From positions 368,344 through 432,343 of the forward strand of contig NZ_VFIE01000018.1 of NCBI RefSeq assembly GCF_010119385.1: a stretch of 64,000 nucleotides of DNA. The letters are read 5' to 3'. This DNA is from Nesterenkonia haasae. Its GTDB lineage: Bacteria > Actinomycetota > Actinomycetes > Actinomycetales > Micrococcaceae. The translations under genes and the position numbers were made by a program. Positions 41,810 through 50,942 of the stretch are shown here, one piece after another. Within the stretch, counting starts at the first letter, position 1; each line of letters starts with the position of its first letter. Below the pieces are notes generated by a model, which made no database searches, was not told the origin of the DNA, and saw nothing but the letters and a program-made list of their open reading frames with translations.

Positions 41810-42238
41810 CTAGTTTCGTTGGGCGATCAGGGTCAGCTCGTCAATGCCATAGATCGGATAGCGGCCATTGGATAGCGGCATACTCTCGTCATCATCAATG
41901 GGCTGCAGGCTGCTGAGTCGGATGCGCTCACAAGTGAAGCCCTCAATAACTGGAACCTTGCGGTCGATGGCGTCACGGACTCGAGGAAGCAGCCATTGCA
42001 TTTGATTGGGTGACACCGCCGCGTAGGTCAGGCGAATCGTTGCCCGCCATGAGCTCGGCAGGTCCGCCAGTGTCGGCTCATCTGGTCCCGTGCCTGAGTA
42101 GTGCGTGGGCAGTGAGCCCCGAATGGCGACGTAGGGGAAGTCATTAGTCGTCGGTGGATTGCTGAGCCGAGCTTTGCCGATATAGACCTTGACTGCCTCG
42201 TCGGTGATCATGTCGCGTATGGCGTCGAAGTGGATCAC
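41810..42238 (-). CDS. tail terminator-like protein
   Basis: A 142-residue alpha/beta protein. The position after the HK97 gp10-type gene and before the tail tube gene, and the pattern of an N-terminal helix, RATIRLTYAAVSPNQMQWLL and a final strand IDELTLIAQRN, fit the tail terminator family (gpU-like). GTG start with GGGAGA upstream; the start overlaps the stop of the gene before it. Confidence 0.7.
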   Translation of the reverse strand: MIHFDAIRDMITDEAVKVYIGKARLSNPPTTNDFPYVAIRGSLPTHYSGTGPDEPTLADLPSSWRATIRLTYAAVSPNQMQWLLPRVRDAIDRKVPVIEGFTCERIRLSSLQPIDDDESMPLSNGRYPIYGIDELTLIAQRN

Positions 42239-42636
42239 AGCACATCTCCCAGCGCATCGGCCAGGAACTTGACCGCGGTATTGGCCTCGTCCTCCAGGAT
42301 CTGGTCAGGCTCCGGGACTGTGCCGCCACCACCGTTCGCGCCACCGAAGTAGGCGATACCGGCTAGGGCTGCAGCTGGGTTGCGGTGTGCATTGGGGCCA
42401 ACTTCAACCTCCATGTGCCCGATACCGAAGCCAGACGATTCGATGAAGTCAAAGTCAACCGATCGGCCAACCTGCCTGAATGACCGCGAGCCTTTAAATG
42501 CGTCGGCCATCTTGCGCTTCATCTGCACGCCACCCTTGCGCATGATTGGGCGGAGCTTGGAGGCAGTCTGGCGAGGTGCAGCGGCAAGGTCCGCTACAAC
42601 TGCATCAAGACCCTCCATGCGAACGTGAATGCTCAT
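42235..42636 (-). CDS. HK97 gp10-like head-tail joining protein
   Basis: A 133-residue protein with the HK97-gp10/tail-completion pattern: IHVRMEGLDAVVADLA, a basic helix LRPIMRKGGVQMKRKMADA, VEVGPNAHRNPAAALAGIAY and a C-terminal helix. It completes the tail-proximal joint. Start at ATG 42636 with GGAGG about 11 bases upstream. Confidence 0.82.
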   Translation of the reverse strand: MSIHVRMEGLDAVVADLAAAPRQTASKLRPIMRKGGVQMKRKMADAFKGSRSFRQVGRSVDFDFIESSGFGIGHMEVEVGPNAHRNPAAALAGIAYFGGANGGGGTVPEPDQILEDEANTAVKFLADALGDVL

Positions 42637-43034
42637 CCCGTAGCCACCTCCACGTTCCATCGCTGCGACGTTCGGTATGTGCCCCGGTTGAGGTCCACCA
42701 GGCGCATACTGATGCCGGTGGAGACGTTGCCGGTCTCAGTCGCGGTGATCACTGCGTCATCGCCGGACTGGACCTGTGCATCGTGGGGAAGGTGCAGCCG
42801 CGGGGTCTCCACTAGGTAGCGGTGGTGGGTGGAGTCGAGCTGTTCACCAGTAGCCGGGGTGGAGCTGAGCTTGCACTTGCCGGTGTAGACCGTGGTGGTT
42901 ACGGGGATCTCTTGCCCGTTATCCGGGTTGATCGTGGTCTCGCCATCAGGGTCTTCGCGGGTGATAGTGCACGTGCCGGTCATTAGACGTTCAGCCACTG
43001 CCCGTCCGCGCTCCAGTAGTTGCTGTGTCTTCAT
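42633..43034 (-). CDS. head-tail connector (DUF6093-like)
   Basis: A 133-residue protein beginning MKTQQLLERGRAVAERLM, then TGTCTITREDPDGET and a beta-barrel with VYTGKCKLSSTP, typical of DUF6093-type head-closure proteins in actinobacteriophages. The ATG overlaps the stop of the upstream connector gene (TGATG), and its own stop overlaps the gp10-like start. Confidence 0.78.
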   Translation of the reverse strand: MKTQQLLERGRAVAERLMTGTCTITREDPDGETTINPDNGQEIPVTTTVYTGKCKLSSTPATGEQLDSTHHRYLVETPRLHLPHDAQVQSGDDAVITATETGNVSTGISMRLVDLNRGTYRTSQRWNVEVATG

Positions 43035-43633
43035 CACTGGCCCCCAGTGACGAATGCTTGGGATGAGAACCTACGCCGCAACCATTCGCGGGTGCGGTCT
43101 GGGATCTCTGTCAGGTCGATTACCTCGTCCTCACCGCGGACGTAAGACTCCTGCTCTGAATAGTCATCGAGTGACATCTGCTTAGAGACCAGGCCCCGGC
43201 GTGATGCTAGGCCACCCTCGGACGTCGCCTCGTTGAGCCCTGCGGCTACAAGGTTGATTCCGAGCTTGACCACATCTGCCGGTACTGGATCCCAGCCATG
43301 AGTGAAGGTGACCGTGATGTCGTCCTCGATGGTGCCCCAACTGGCCTTGCGCCATAGGCGACCATCGCGGATCTTGTAATCAGTGACCGGCTCGCCCTCG
43401 CTCAGTACCTCGTCAACGCTGAGCAGTGGCCCGCCGGGGATCTCGAGAAACTGGCTATTGCGCCCGTAGAGCTCCACGGTGGATTGCACCTTAGAGATAG
43501 GTACGCCTGCAGCTTCCCGGATCCCCGACGACACTGCGGCAATCAGGCTGTTGATGAGCGCTTCGTTCGAGGTGTCGATATCGTACGGCTCAAGGTCAGC
43601 CGCCGTGACTAGCGGGGGAAATTCGTTAGGCAC
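43034..43633 (-). CDS. head-tail adaptor protein
   Basis: A 199-residue protein directly after the capsid gene. The first half is helical (AADLEPYDIDTSNEALINSL, then ISSGIREAAG-like), the middle a small beta domain with a proline-glycine turn EIPGGPLLSVDEV, which fits the gp6/gp15-like adaptor that binds under the portal. GTG start with GGGAGG upstream. Confidence 0.78.
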   Translation of the reverse strand: MPNEFPPLVTAADLEPYDIDTSNEALINSLIAAVSSGIREAAGVPISKVQSTVELYGRNSQFLEIPGGPLLSVDEVLSEGEPVTDYKIRDGRLWRKASWGTIEDDITVTFTHGWDPVPADVVKLGINLVAAGLNEATSEGGLASRRGLVSKQMSLDDYSEQESYVRGEDEVIDLTEIPDRTREWLRRRFSSQAFVTGGQ

Positions 43634-43661
43634 GACGGCCTCCCTTCAGTTATCCGACTGA

Positions 43662-44537
43662 TCAGCCTTCGCCGTCTCCGCCGCCTTCTTCTGCAGCAGG
43701 ATCGATAGTGACGGTGGCCTTGGCTACATTGTCTGGGCGGACCACGCGGGCACCGTAGAGGTGCAGGCCACGAACGCCGTCACCAAAGGTGTTCTCCAGG
43801 CGCATAGCCTCAGTGGAGGCGATCTGCTCAGCGAACGTGGTAGCGATACCGTGACCGGCAAGGATGGTGTACGCACCGGCATTCTCTGGAACCCGGTTGC
43901 CCTCGATCACGTCGAAGCCAGCAGCGCGACCGACGACGCCATTACGGAGCCCTTCGGTGGTGCCGGAAGCGTCGGCGCGAATGAAGCGGTCGTCACGCAG
44001 AAGCACGCCGTACAGCTCGGGCGGGATCACTGCAAAGCGCCCCTCGTCCGGGGTGTTGGTGCGAGTCAGCCGCGTGCGCAGCTTGAGCAGAAGGTTGTAG
44101 GCATCGCGAGCGTGGGCAACCTCAATGGCCCCCAGGTCGCTTCCGTCCACAGCGGCGTCTGACATCTTGCCTGCGAGGTAGGCGTCAGTCTCAGCGGCCA
44201 GGTTGTACGATGCGCCGGTAGTGGATTCCTCCACGAATCCGGACATCGCCTGACGGCGGTCGATGTCATCAACCTTGAAGGCGAAGTAATCAGCCTGGTC
44301 GATGATCAGCGACTGCTGGTCAGACTCGAGCAGATCCCAAGAGATCGTTTCGTTCTTGGTGTACTCGCGCACGGCAGGATCACCGAACGAGGTGATGTGC
44401 ACCGTGTCGCCAGCCTGGGCGATCTCGCCCTCGTAGTTGCGGTTGATCACTCCGGCCTGTCCATAGACAAGGCGATCGCGGAGCGACTGGAGCAGTGCGG
44501 CGCTCCAGATCTCAGGAATAAAGTTTTCAACAGACAT
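43662..44537 (-). CDS. major capsid protein
   Basis: A 291-residue HK97-fold capsid protein of the P22-coat-like group: N-arm MSVENFIPEIWSAALLQSLR, then NRNYEGEIAQAGDTVHI, YFAFKVDDIDRRQA in the E-loop/spine region and FAVIPPELYGVLLRDDRF in the A domain. The tail is Gly/Glu-rich. The gene follows the scaffold, as usual. A poor GC-skew or codon difference to neighbours is not seen. Confidence 0.92.
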   Translation of the reverse strand: MSVENFIPEIWSAALLQSLRDRLVYGQAGVINRNYEGEIAQAGDTVHITSFGDPAVREYTKNETISWDLLESDQQSLIIDQADYFAFKVDDIDRRQAMSGFVEESTTGASYNLAAETDAYLAGKMSDAAVDGSDLGAIEVAHARDAYNLLLKLRTRLTRTNTPDEGRFAVIPPELYGVLLRDDRFIRADASGTTEGLRNGVVGRAAGFDVIEGNRVPENAGAYTILAGHGIATTFAEQIASTEAMRLENTFGDGVRGLHLYGARVVRPDNVAKATVTIDPAAEEGGGDGEG

Positions 44538-44562
44538 GACGCCTGCCTCCTTCGGTTAGTTG

Positions 44563-45195
44563 TTATTTGAGTCCGAGGAGGTCGTTTAACCGTCCCTCGG
44601 CACGCGCAGAGTTGATCTGGTCAGTGGACATCCCGCTCAGATCAGAGCGAGATAGCTGCGCCGGTCCAGAGCTCTCTCGAGCCCCGCCGTCGGCGCTGCC
44701 CTGGAATCGTTTGCCACCTTGCGCGGCCAGGTAGGGCTTGCTTTGCGTGAGGTCGTCAATCGCGGCAGACACAGCCTGTGTATCCACCGCGCCGTCTTCC
44801 CCAACCTCAAAGGAAGACAAATCTAGGTAGCGCAGCGCGTCGGAAGCGTCGTTGAGCTTCCCTGCTGCGGCGGCACGAATCTCAGCCTGTAAGATCCGCT
44901 CGTTGGCCTTCTGGAGCGCGGCAGACTCAATCTCCCGGCGCTCCTGCTCGGCCTGATATTCCTTTTCGCGACCTTCGAGCTTGGCGCGTAGTTCCTCGTT
45001 CTCTTGCGTCAGAGATCCAGCCTCACCCTTGGCCTTCTTCTCCCAATCCTTGGTGAGCTTCTTGTACTTCTCAGCCTCGGCCTTCCAGTCGATCTGCTCC
45101 TGTGAGCCTCCGTCTTGCACGGGTGCCTCATTGGCAGCCTGCTCGCCCTGTGTGGACTCGCTCTCGCTGGCCTGGTTTTCAGTGTTCTCTGACAT
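44563..45195 (-). CDS. scaffolding protein
   Basis: A 210-residue acidic protein with a disordered Ser/Glu/Gln start, a long coiled coil (about 36-110, ENEELRAKLEGREKEYQAE) and a basic-containing C-terminal part that would bind capsid. Layout and position directly upstream of the capsid gene are those of phage scaffolds. No protease domain is fused. Confidence 0.85.
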   Translation of the reverse strand: MSENTENQASESESTQGEQAANEAPVQDGGSQEQIDWKAEAEKYKKLTKDWEKKAKGEAGSLTQENEELRAKLEGREKEYQAEQERREIESAALQKANERILQAEIRAAAAGKLNDASDALRYLDLSSFEVGEDGAVDTQAVSAAIDDLTQSKPYLAAQGGKRFQGSADGGARESSGPAQLSRSDLSGMSTDQINSARAEGRLNDLLGLK

Positions 45196-45228
45196 TGGTT
45201 CCCCTTTCGGGAGGGTTGATAGGTGTTG

Positions 45229-46284
45229 CTAGTTGGAGTCGCGTATCTCAGAGCCGGATGGCCCGCGCCAGCCTGAGAGCTGCGGTCTCAGCACGCCTTC
45301 TGCCTGCTGTCCGCCAGGGAGTGTGTAGCCGTAGCGCTCTAGCTGTTCATTGATGAGGCGCTGGTTACCGCCTGCGCGCTTGTAGATCTCTTCGGGCATC
45401 ATGCGAGCGCCGCGGACGCTGTGGCGCTCCATCGTTCGGCCTGCGTTGCCGATGTAGCGGCCCCTGCGCTTGCCCATGCCTTCACTGGTGACCAGCGAGC
45501 CCCCATCGGTCTTGCTCATCCCGCGGCGGGCATTGACCACCTGGTTCATATCTGCGCCGTCGCGGATCGCCTGAGCTCCAGCTTTGGTGTAGATGCGCTC
45601 CTGCTCATCCGGTGGGAGCTGATTGAAGATTTCATATGGGTCTTGAACATCTGGCGTCTCGCCGCCTTGGATAATGGGCTTGTGACTACAGAGGCAGTTG
45701 GGGTGACGGTCGAAACCCTCGTTGGATCTGTAACGCCGGCCTGCAAGGATCGCGCATCGTGAGCACGCGCCCGCTTCAACCTGCCTCACGTAGCCTGTAA
45801 CTTGATTCTCTGTCGCTGCGACAACGCCGTCAGCCTGCCTACCAGCGTCCGCTACGGCAGTGGAGCCGATTTGGACCAGTGAGTCCAGACCGCCAGCCAT
45901 AGCACGAGAGGAACTTGCGCCACGCTGCAGACCATCGAGTGCCCGATACGCGGGAAACTCTAGGGACTGCTCCAGCATTCGAGCCGGTGCTCGCTCAAGC
46001 GGGTACGTGAAGCCTGCGAAGCCCGCAGGGTTGATCGCTGGGCCCGTTGGAGTGAGTCCCACATCGTTGAGCGTGGCGTCCATGAAACGTTGACCGTCAA
46101 TAGCTGCGCGCGTTTGGTACTCAGCTACAACCTCGGCAGCGTCCGGTATCGCTCGACGCCACGTGCGGACGATGTTGCGCGGGTCTACCTCGTTGCGCCA
46201 GATGGCCGAGAGAGATGCTGTGGCAGTCATCGCCATTAGCCGGCGGTTATCCAGATGCTCGTCAGACAGTGAGGTCAGGCTCAT
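45229..46284 (-). CDS. MuF-like minor head protein
   Basis: A 351-residue protein. The N-terminal half is helical, and the C-terminal half carries the MuF-type cysteine/histidine core: GACSRCAILAGRRYRSNEGF followed by HPNCLCSHKP. MuF proteins sit inside the head next to the portal and are ejected with DNA in some phages. The tail (about 255-351) has no recognisable toxin domain. Start ATG 46284 lies inside the end of the portal gene; a GTG at 46296 is an alternative. Confidence 0.85.
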   Translation of the reverse strand: MSLTSLSDEHLDNRRLMAMTATASLSAIWRNEVDPRNIVRTWRRAIPDAAEVVAEYQTRAAIDGQRFMDATLNDVGLTPTGPAINPAGFAGFTYPLERAPARMLEQSLEFPAYRALDGLQRGASSSRAMAGGLDSLVQIGSTAVADAGRQADGVVAATENQVTGYVRQVEAGACSRCAILAGRRYRSNEGFDRHPNCLCSHKPIIQGGETPDVQDPYEIFNQLPPDEQERIYTKAGAQAIRDGADMNQVVNARRGMSKTDGGSLVTSEGMGKRRGRYIGNAGRTMERHSVRGARMMPEEIYKRAGGNQRLINEQLERYGYTLPGGQQAEGVLRPQLSGWRGPSGSEIRDSN

Positions 46285-47734
46285 AGTCAGCACCACGCCT
46301 CACGGCCTGCTCAGCCGCATAGAGAGGGTCTGCGGCTTGCTCTGCCTCAATCTGCTTCATGATGGTGTCGATCTCGTTCGGGCTGTGACCGTTCATCTTG
46401 AGCAGGTGCCGCATTGGGTAGCCCATCTGCTTCATCTTGATCAGCGCATCCGAGCGCTGAGCCTCAGACCTGATCTCCATGTCAGCCCATTGGATCGAGT
46501 GTGGCCCGATACTGTCAGCCAGGGCATTGTTGCCGCGGACCTTGGCACCCAGCCGGAAGATTTTGGCGAGCCCGTTCGAGCTGTAGAGCTGGAACTCGCC
46601 ACCCTTCTTGACCAGCGGCGTCTCTGTGGCCTTCAAGGTCTCGCCGTTGAGGTTCGACATGCCCTTATTGGCAATGAAGTAGTGAGCCGGAGTGCGTGAC
46701 TGTGCAGCAACGTGGTTGATGTTGATGTCAATGACATCCGTGAAGACATCAAGCTTGGCTGAATCGAACTGATCTATGGAGGATTTGTCGCCAGTGAGCC
46801 ACAACATGCGGCCTTGGCGAAGTTCCTCGATATCAATGGCCTTCTCGCCAATCTTCTGCCCATCCTTGTCGAGCATTGGCACCTTGGGAGGCTCTTGGCC
46901 CATGATTACGCGAGCGGGGAATGATGCGTGGTCTGCGGCTCCGAAGAGGTATGCCCAAAGCAGGTTGATAGCGTCCTGCATTGCCATCACGCCAGAAATA
47001 TCCGAGATCGGCCCGCGCTTGAGCCGTGGACGGTTCTGAATCTCCACAACGGGAAGCTCGCCCAGCGGGTGGCTCAGTGGCCAAGTGTCGTCGCCCTCAC
47101 CCTGTCGCGGTTCCCATGAGCCAGTGGCAGAGAACCCCGCGGCATTGACATACAGTCCAGATGACGTGCGGCCATCCTTAATACCCTCCATTGGAAGCGG
47201 GCGCTGCCACTTGAAGACCTGCTCATCGGTGTACAGCGTGGCGTACTCGCGCTTATCGTCCTGCCATGCCTTGATCGCATAGAGAGGCTTGGCAACAAAC
47301 TCCGCGGAATACTCCACGTAGACCTGTGACGGGTGCTCCCAGGTGTAGACCGGCTCGTCGTTCTCGTCGCCCCAGACGATGACAGCAGAGCGCGTGGAGC
47401 CAATGGTCTGCAGGAAGCCCTGCGAAGACTGCGCGTCCATGTCGTTGCGCTGCCAGTCATCCCAGAGCTGCCTCTCGGCATCGTCAGGCTCAGACCCAAC
47501 CTGTAGACCACTGACACGCAAGCGCTCATTGAGTGCATCAATGACGACGGCACACCAGTTATCCGAGAAGCCCTTGTAGCGCTCCTTGTGGAACTTGGCC
47601 CACTCCTTTGAGGCATACTTCAAGGGCTGTTCGCCCTCGTAGTAGCGGTCAAAGTTGTCAATCATCGGGCGGCGGCGTGCCAGGCAGTCGTAGAGCTCCT
47701 GGGTCTTAGTGGCGGCTTCTTGAGCTGACAACAT
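46262..47734 (-). CDS. portal protein (SPP1 gp6-like)
   Basis: A 490-residue portal protein. Opening MLSAQEAATKTQELYDCLA and FDRYYEGEQPLKYASKEW are usual for this family; SDNWCAVVIDALNERLRVSG starts the wing, and IDININHVAAQSRTPAHYFI plus SNLNGETLKATETPLVKK lie in the stem/crown region. It forms the twelve-fold DNA channel. AAAGGTGG precedes the ATG. Confidence 0.93.
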   Translation of the reverse strand: MLSAQEAATKTQELYDCLARRRPMIDNFDRYYEGEQPLKYASKEWAKFHKERYKGFSDNWCAVVIDALNERLRVSGLQVGSEPDDAERQLWDDWQRNDMDAQSSQGFLQTIGSTRSAVIVWGDENDEPVYTWEHPSQVYVEYSAEFVAKPLYAIKAWQDDKREYATLYTDEQVFKWQRPLPMEGIKDGRTSSGLYVNAAGFSATGSWEPRQGEGDDTWPLSHPLGELPVVEIQNRPRLKRGPISDISGVMAMQDAINLLWAYLFGAADHASFPARVIMGQEPPKVPMLDKDGQKIGEKAIDIEELRQGRMLWLTGDKSSIDQFDSAKLDVFTDVIDININHVAAQSRTPAHYFIANKGMSNLNGETLKATETPLVKKGGEFQLYSSNGLAKIFRLGAKVRGNNALADSIGPHSIQWADMEIRSEAQRSDALIKMKQMGYPMRHLLKMNGHSPNEIDTIMKQIEAEQAADPLYAAEQAVRRGADYEPDLTV

Positions 47735-47748
47735 GTAGCCACCACCTT

Positions 47749-49413
47749 TCAGGCGAAGTAGACGTAGTGCTCTGTCTTTACCGGCCAACCAGCGGCGCGC
47801 GCGTCGGCTGCGGCCTCGTGTGCGAGTACTGAGGTCACGGCAATGTCGATCTTTTGTGTTTGGGCGGGCTTGCCGAGAACGTAGCGGTCTTGGGTTTTGC
47901 TGACCTTCTTGGCGTTCTGCAGATGTACTCGAGTGGCTGAGCAGTCATCGAGCATGACCTCTCCGCTGCGGAGATCTGCATGGAAGCGGGTCAGGGCTGG
48001 AAACATGCGCCCAATCATGTTTGTGGGCCATGAAATGAACACTTTTTCGCCGTAGAGCTGCGCCCATGTCTCGATATCCGACTCCCAGGACCGTTCATCA
48101 TGGAAGCCGGGGTCACAGTAGACGCGGACAAGCTCATATCGACGGCTGATCTCGTCCCACGCAGCCTCAACCTCGCCGCGGGGGATTGTGCCGCCCCACT
48201 CTGAGGGATTCCAGTACGCGGGACGAGAGTCAGGACCGTATAGCGGAGTGAACAGCAAGCCCTCTTTAGTCTCGAGCTTGATAGCCGTCCAGTCGTCGTG
48301 ATCCGAGCCATCGAATCCGCCGGCAACTGAGGTTCCATCTGGTGGTAGCGGGTGCTCCTTCTCCATAGCGACCACATGCTCATCGCTGAGCCACGTTCCA
48401 GCGCCGTAGACCACGCGGTTACCAAAGAATCGCTCAGCCTGCGCCGGATCTTGCTCCAGAAGCTCGGCAGCCTCAGCCTCGATGTCGTCAAGGTTCACCC
48501 AGGGTGAGCCTGCATAGACGAATTGGTGGATTCGACGGCGTTCGCGCTTGTTCTTGTAGGACAAATCAGCCGGCGGCTGGCGGTAGAACTTGAAAATGTC
48601 CTTGGCGGTTGACTCGAATGTCTGCTGAGCCACTGAGTTGTCAGCCGGATCCCAGGCGTTCGTGGTCTCCATCGCGCGGCCACCCATACCGGCAAGGCCG
48701 CGGCGCTGAGTCTGAGCGACCTTCACGAGCTTGTTGCTCACTGTGTAGGTGCCCGTCTCATCCTGCAGCGCAAAGCTGATCGGGTTACCCAACCGGGACT
48801 GTGCCGAGGAAGACACAGCCTCGATCTTGTCGAAGTCATCAGCCTTCTCGTCAGATCCACCCATGATGCGAATAAAGCCCTCACGGACTTTCATCAGATC
48901 ACCGAGTGGGCCGAGCTTGATCATGGCTTTCAGCGGCCCGTAGACGTTATCAACCTGGTCCTCAGAGGTAGCCAGTAGCTGAATCAGCGGCGATGGTTGG
49001 CGGATCCCCATTGGCTCACCGGGCTCATAGTCGAATTCCCAGCCACAAGGGCAGCCGTGGTCCTCACAGCGGTACTGATCGCCCTCAGCCGCCCAACCAC
49101 CAAAGAGAGTCGGCCCTACAGCCTCAGACGCGACAATGGCAGCCGATAGCGGCCCCTTACCCGTCTTCTGCGGTGCCACAATCTGTGAACGGCGGTAGAC
49201 GAATGCCTGAGAGCGCATCGGTGACGCCGGGATCCACTTGGCTGACTTCCGTACGCGGTAGTGGTTAGCTACACACCAGAACTGCCAGTCAGAGAGACTG
49301 AATGACTTACCGCGGTCGAAACCATTGGGCACCTTGCAGTGCGCTTCGATCCATCCATCCAGCAGGTCACCGAGAGTAGGGAAGTCAACGACGCCGAGCC
49401 CATCAGCGCTCAT
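47749..49413 (-). CDS. terL: terminase large subunit
   Basis: A 554-residue motor protein. ATPase domain: Walker A-like APQKTGKG (80-87) and Walker B SFALQDE (about 215). A short Cys-rich insertion (CEDHGCPCGW, about 115-125) may bind zinc. The nuclease domain begins with GGFDGSDHDDWTA (about 365) with the first catalytic Asp. It pumps and cuts DNA. The ATG overlaps the end of the small-subunit gene by 11 bases. Confidence 0.95.
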   Translation of the reverse strand: MSADGLGVVDFPTLGDLLDGWIEAHCKVPNGFDRGKSFSLSDWQFWCVANHYRVRKSAKWIPASPMRSQAFVYRRSQIVAPQKTGKGPLSAAIVASEAVGPTLFGGWAAEGDQYRCEDHGCPCGWEFDYEPGEPMGIRQPSPLIQLLATSEDQVDNVYGPLKAMIKLGPLGDLMKVREGFIRIMGGSDEKADDFDKIEAVSSSAQSRLGNPISFALQDETGTYTVSNKLVKVAQTQRRGLAGMGGRAMETTNAWDPADNSVAQQTFESTAKDIFKFYRQPPADLSYKNKRERRRIHQFVYAGSPWVNLDDIEAEAAELLEQDPAQAERFFGNRVVYGAGTWLSDEHVVAMEKEHPLPPDGTSVAGGFDGSDHDDWTAIKLETKEGLLFTPLYGPDSRPAYWNPSEWGGTIPRGEVEAAWDEISRRYELVRVYCDPGFHDERSWESDIETWAQLYGEKVFISWPTNMIGRMFPALTRFHADLRSGEVMLDDCSATRVHLQNAKKVSKTQDRYVLGKPAQTQKIDIAVTSVLAHEAAADARAAGWPVKTEHYVYFA

Positions 49414-49945
49414 CGCCTACAGCCCTCAACCGACGCTTTCGCGGTTCGGTCGAAGGTGCCTCAGTCGATTCTTGGCGGCGTGACGCGACCTCATCGCGGA
49501 CGATCTGCCAGCCATTCTCACGCAAGCCAGCGGGAGTCAGGCCGATCTGGTCACCAAAGCGGTGCAGTGCGGTCTTGTCGGCAGCTTTAGCCTCGGGCCC
49601 CGATGCGGTGAGGAATGTGCGGACCCAGATGGCAATGATGTTCCACCGCCACGGTTCACGCTCCCACGCAACGGCCTGCGGATAGGTCCAGACCTCGGCC
49701 CAGAGTGCGAGCTCAGCGTCTTTGCGTTGCTCAGAAGCATCGATATCAAGATTCTTGATCGGCTTGCCTGAGTCAGAGACCGTCTCGATGTAGACCTGCG
49801 GATCAGATAGCGGCCATTCGGTCGGCGGTTCACCCTCGCGGCCCTCGCTTGGGAGCTCATCGAAGGAGAGTTTGCGCTGGTCAGATCGGCCCGATTTCGG
49901 GTCTGCCTGCGGTCCAGAACGGTTCCTTGCGCCTCCAGAGGCCAT
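49403..49945 (-). CDS. terminase small subunit
   Basis: A 180-residue protein directly upstream of the large subunit. The N-terminus is disordered and charged; the second half has helices (AELALWAEVWTYPQAVAW, WNIIAIWVRTFL) and a basic tail (PRKRRLRAVGDER). It selects phage DNA at the packaging site. I use the ATG at 49945, eight bases after AAAGGG; ATG 49951 is possible. Confidence 0.85.
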   Translation of the reverse strand: MASGGARNRSGPQADPKSGRSDQRKLSFDELPSEGREGEPPTEWPLSDPQVYIETVSDSGKPIKNLDIDASEQRKDAELALWAEVWTYPQAVAWEREPWRWNIIAIWVRTFLTASGPEAKAADKTALHRFGDQIGLTPAGLRENGWQIVRDEVASRRQESTEAPSTEPRKRRLRAVGDER

Positions 49946-50160
49946 TGTCATCACCCTTTCGGTGTTGAACATATATATCGAGGGTCAGAAATGTTTTGAA
50001 CCCTCCGGACCAAAGAGATCCCTCCCCGGCGGTCCGGCACAGATCCCCCTCAAGGGGTCACCCCCGGTTGTGTTCAAGCTCCGACTGAACTTTGTTCATC
50101 GCTCAAACTTCGCAGTCGATCGCGCCGTCAGCTCCACGGTCACGCGGTCACCAGAGGTAA
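49946..50160. other. candidate packaging (cos) region
   Basis: A GC-rich noncoding stretch between the HNH and terminase small subunit genes, the usual place of cos in such phages. It holds an inverted repeat CCGGACC/GGTCCGG (50005-50011 and 50031-50037) and a CCCC-TCAA-GGGG motif (about 50046-50056). The precise cut sites cannot be read. Confidence 0.45.
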
Positions 50161-50523
50161 CTAATGCGTTCCACCGAAGGAATAAGTCTTTGCTGTGTGC
50201 TTGTCATGACAGAGCTTGCACAATCCACGTCCATGAGACGGATCGTTGGGATCCAGAGCGTTAGCTATCAGGTCCACTCTCTCCATTGGGTAGTGGTCAG
50301 CCACGGTGGACCGTGCGGCTCGGCACAGTGTGCAGATGGGATCGCGTGCCAGTACCTCATCGCGGAAGCGGTGGTGGCCTGTGGTGGTGTACGGGTTACC
50401 GTCTGGTCGTCGTGCCCTATCCGCCCTGGCCTTGCAGTCCCCGCATCTGCCCCCGGTCTGCGGCTCCCCATTGATCCCCGTCAGGTTGGGGCATCGTGGG
50501 GTGGAGCATACCCGTGCTGCCAT
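50161..50523 (-). CDS. HNH endonuclease
   Basis: A 120-residue HNH nuclease with zinc-binding CxxC pairs (CTLC near 63 and CKLC near 104). The catalytic core is ADHYPMERVD followed by HGRGLCKLCHDKHTAK. HNH proteins beside terminase assist cleavage at cos in many phages. GGGGAG lies nine bases before the ATG. The N-terminal Cys residues (CSTPRCPNL, CGDCKAR) may form a second zinc site. Confidence 0.92.
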   Translation of the reverse strand: MAARVCSTPRCPNLTGINGEPQTGGRCGDCKARADRARRPDGNPYTTTGHHRFRDEVLARDPICTLCRAARSTVADHYPMERVDLIANALDPNDPSHGRGLCKLCHDKHTAKTYSFGGTH

Positions 50524-50583
50524 GTGTGCGGCTCCCCTTCCGTACCCGTATCCCTGCCCCCAATACCCAGCCCCTAAAGGGTT

Positions 50584-50633
50584 GGGCCTATAAGGGTGCC
50601 GGTATCAGCGGGCATAGAGGCAGGCGCTATAAG
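50584..50633. repeat. direct repeats upstream of the HNH gene
   Basis: GGGCCTATAAG (50584-50594) and GCGCTATAAG (50624-50633) are about 40 bases apart, upstream of the HNH/terminase operon. Read on the minus strand they give CTTATAG-type boxes. They may be late-promoter or terminase-binding elements. Confidence 0.3.
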
Positions 50634-50642
50634 AGCTGGGCC

Positions 50643-50807
50643 TCAATCGCTGCAGAGGTAAGGGGTATTCAGTCCTTGCTCGTCGTCCCAATGAGATTGC
50701 TCAGGTGAAAGGGTGGGGGCCTTAGCTTTCGTGGGATCCATACAGGCTGGATACCGCCTACCCTCGCAGCACTCATCAGCACCGCAGTACATCGCCGGCT
50801 TACCCAT
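50643..50807 (-). CDS. small Cys-rich early protein
   Basis: A 54-residue protein with an N-terminal cysteine cluster (YCGADECCEGRRYPAC) and a polar tail. ATG 50807 is preceded by GGGGGAG five bases upstream, so it is preferred to the ATG at 50828. Four cysteines in 15 residues suggest zinc or iron binding. Function unknown; similar short Cys proteins are common in actinobacteriophage early regions. Confidence 0.6.
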   Translation of the reverse strand: MGKPAMYCGADECCEGRRYPACMDPTKAKAPTLSPEQSHWDDEQGLNTPYLCSD

Positions 50808-50942
50808 CCCGCTCCCCCTCGAGCTCATGTCACTATCTCTTTAGCCTGCAAGTCGAACCGAACGTCATGCGGTAACCATGGAAGCCATATCACTGAATGG
50901 TGGTTGGATGACCACCGCGACAGTCTGCTATCAAAGACAACC

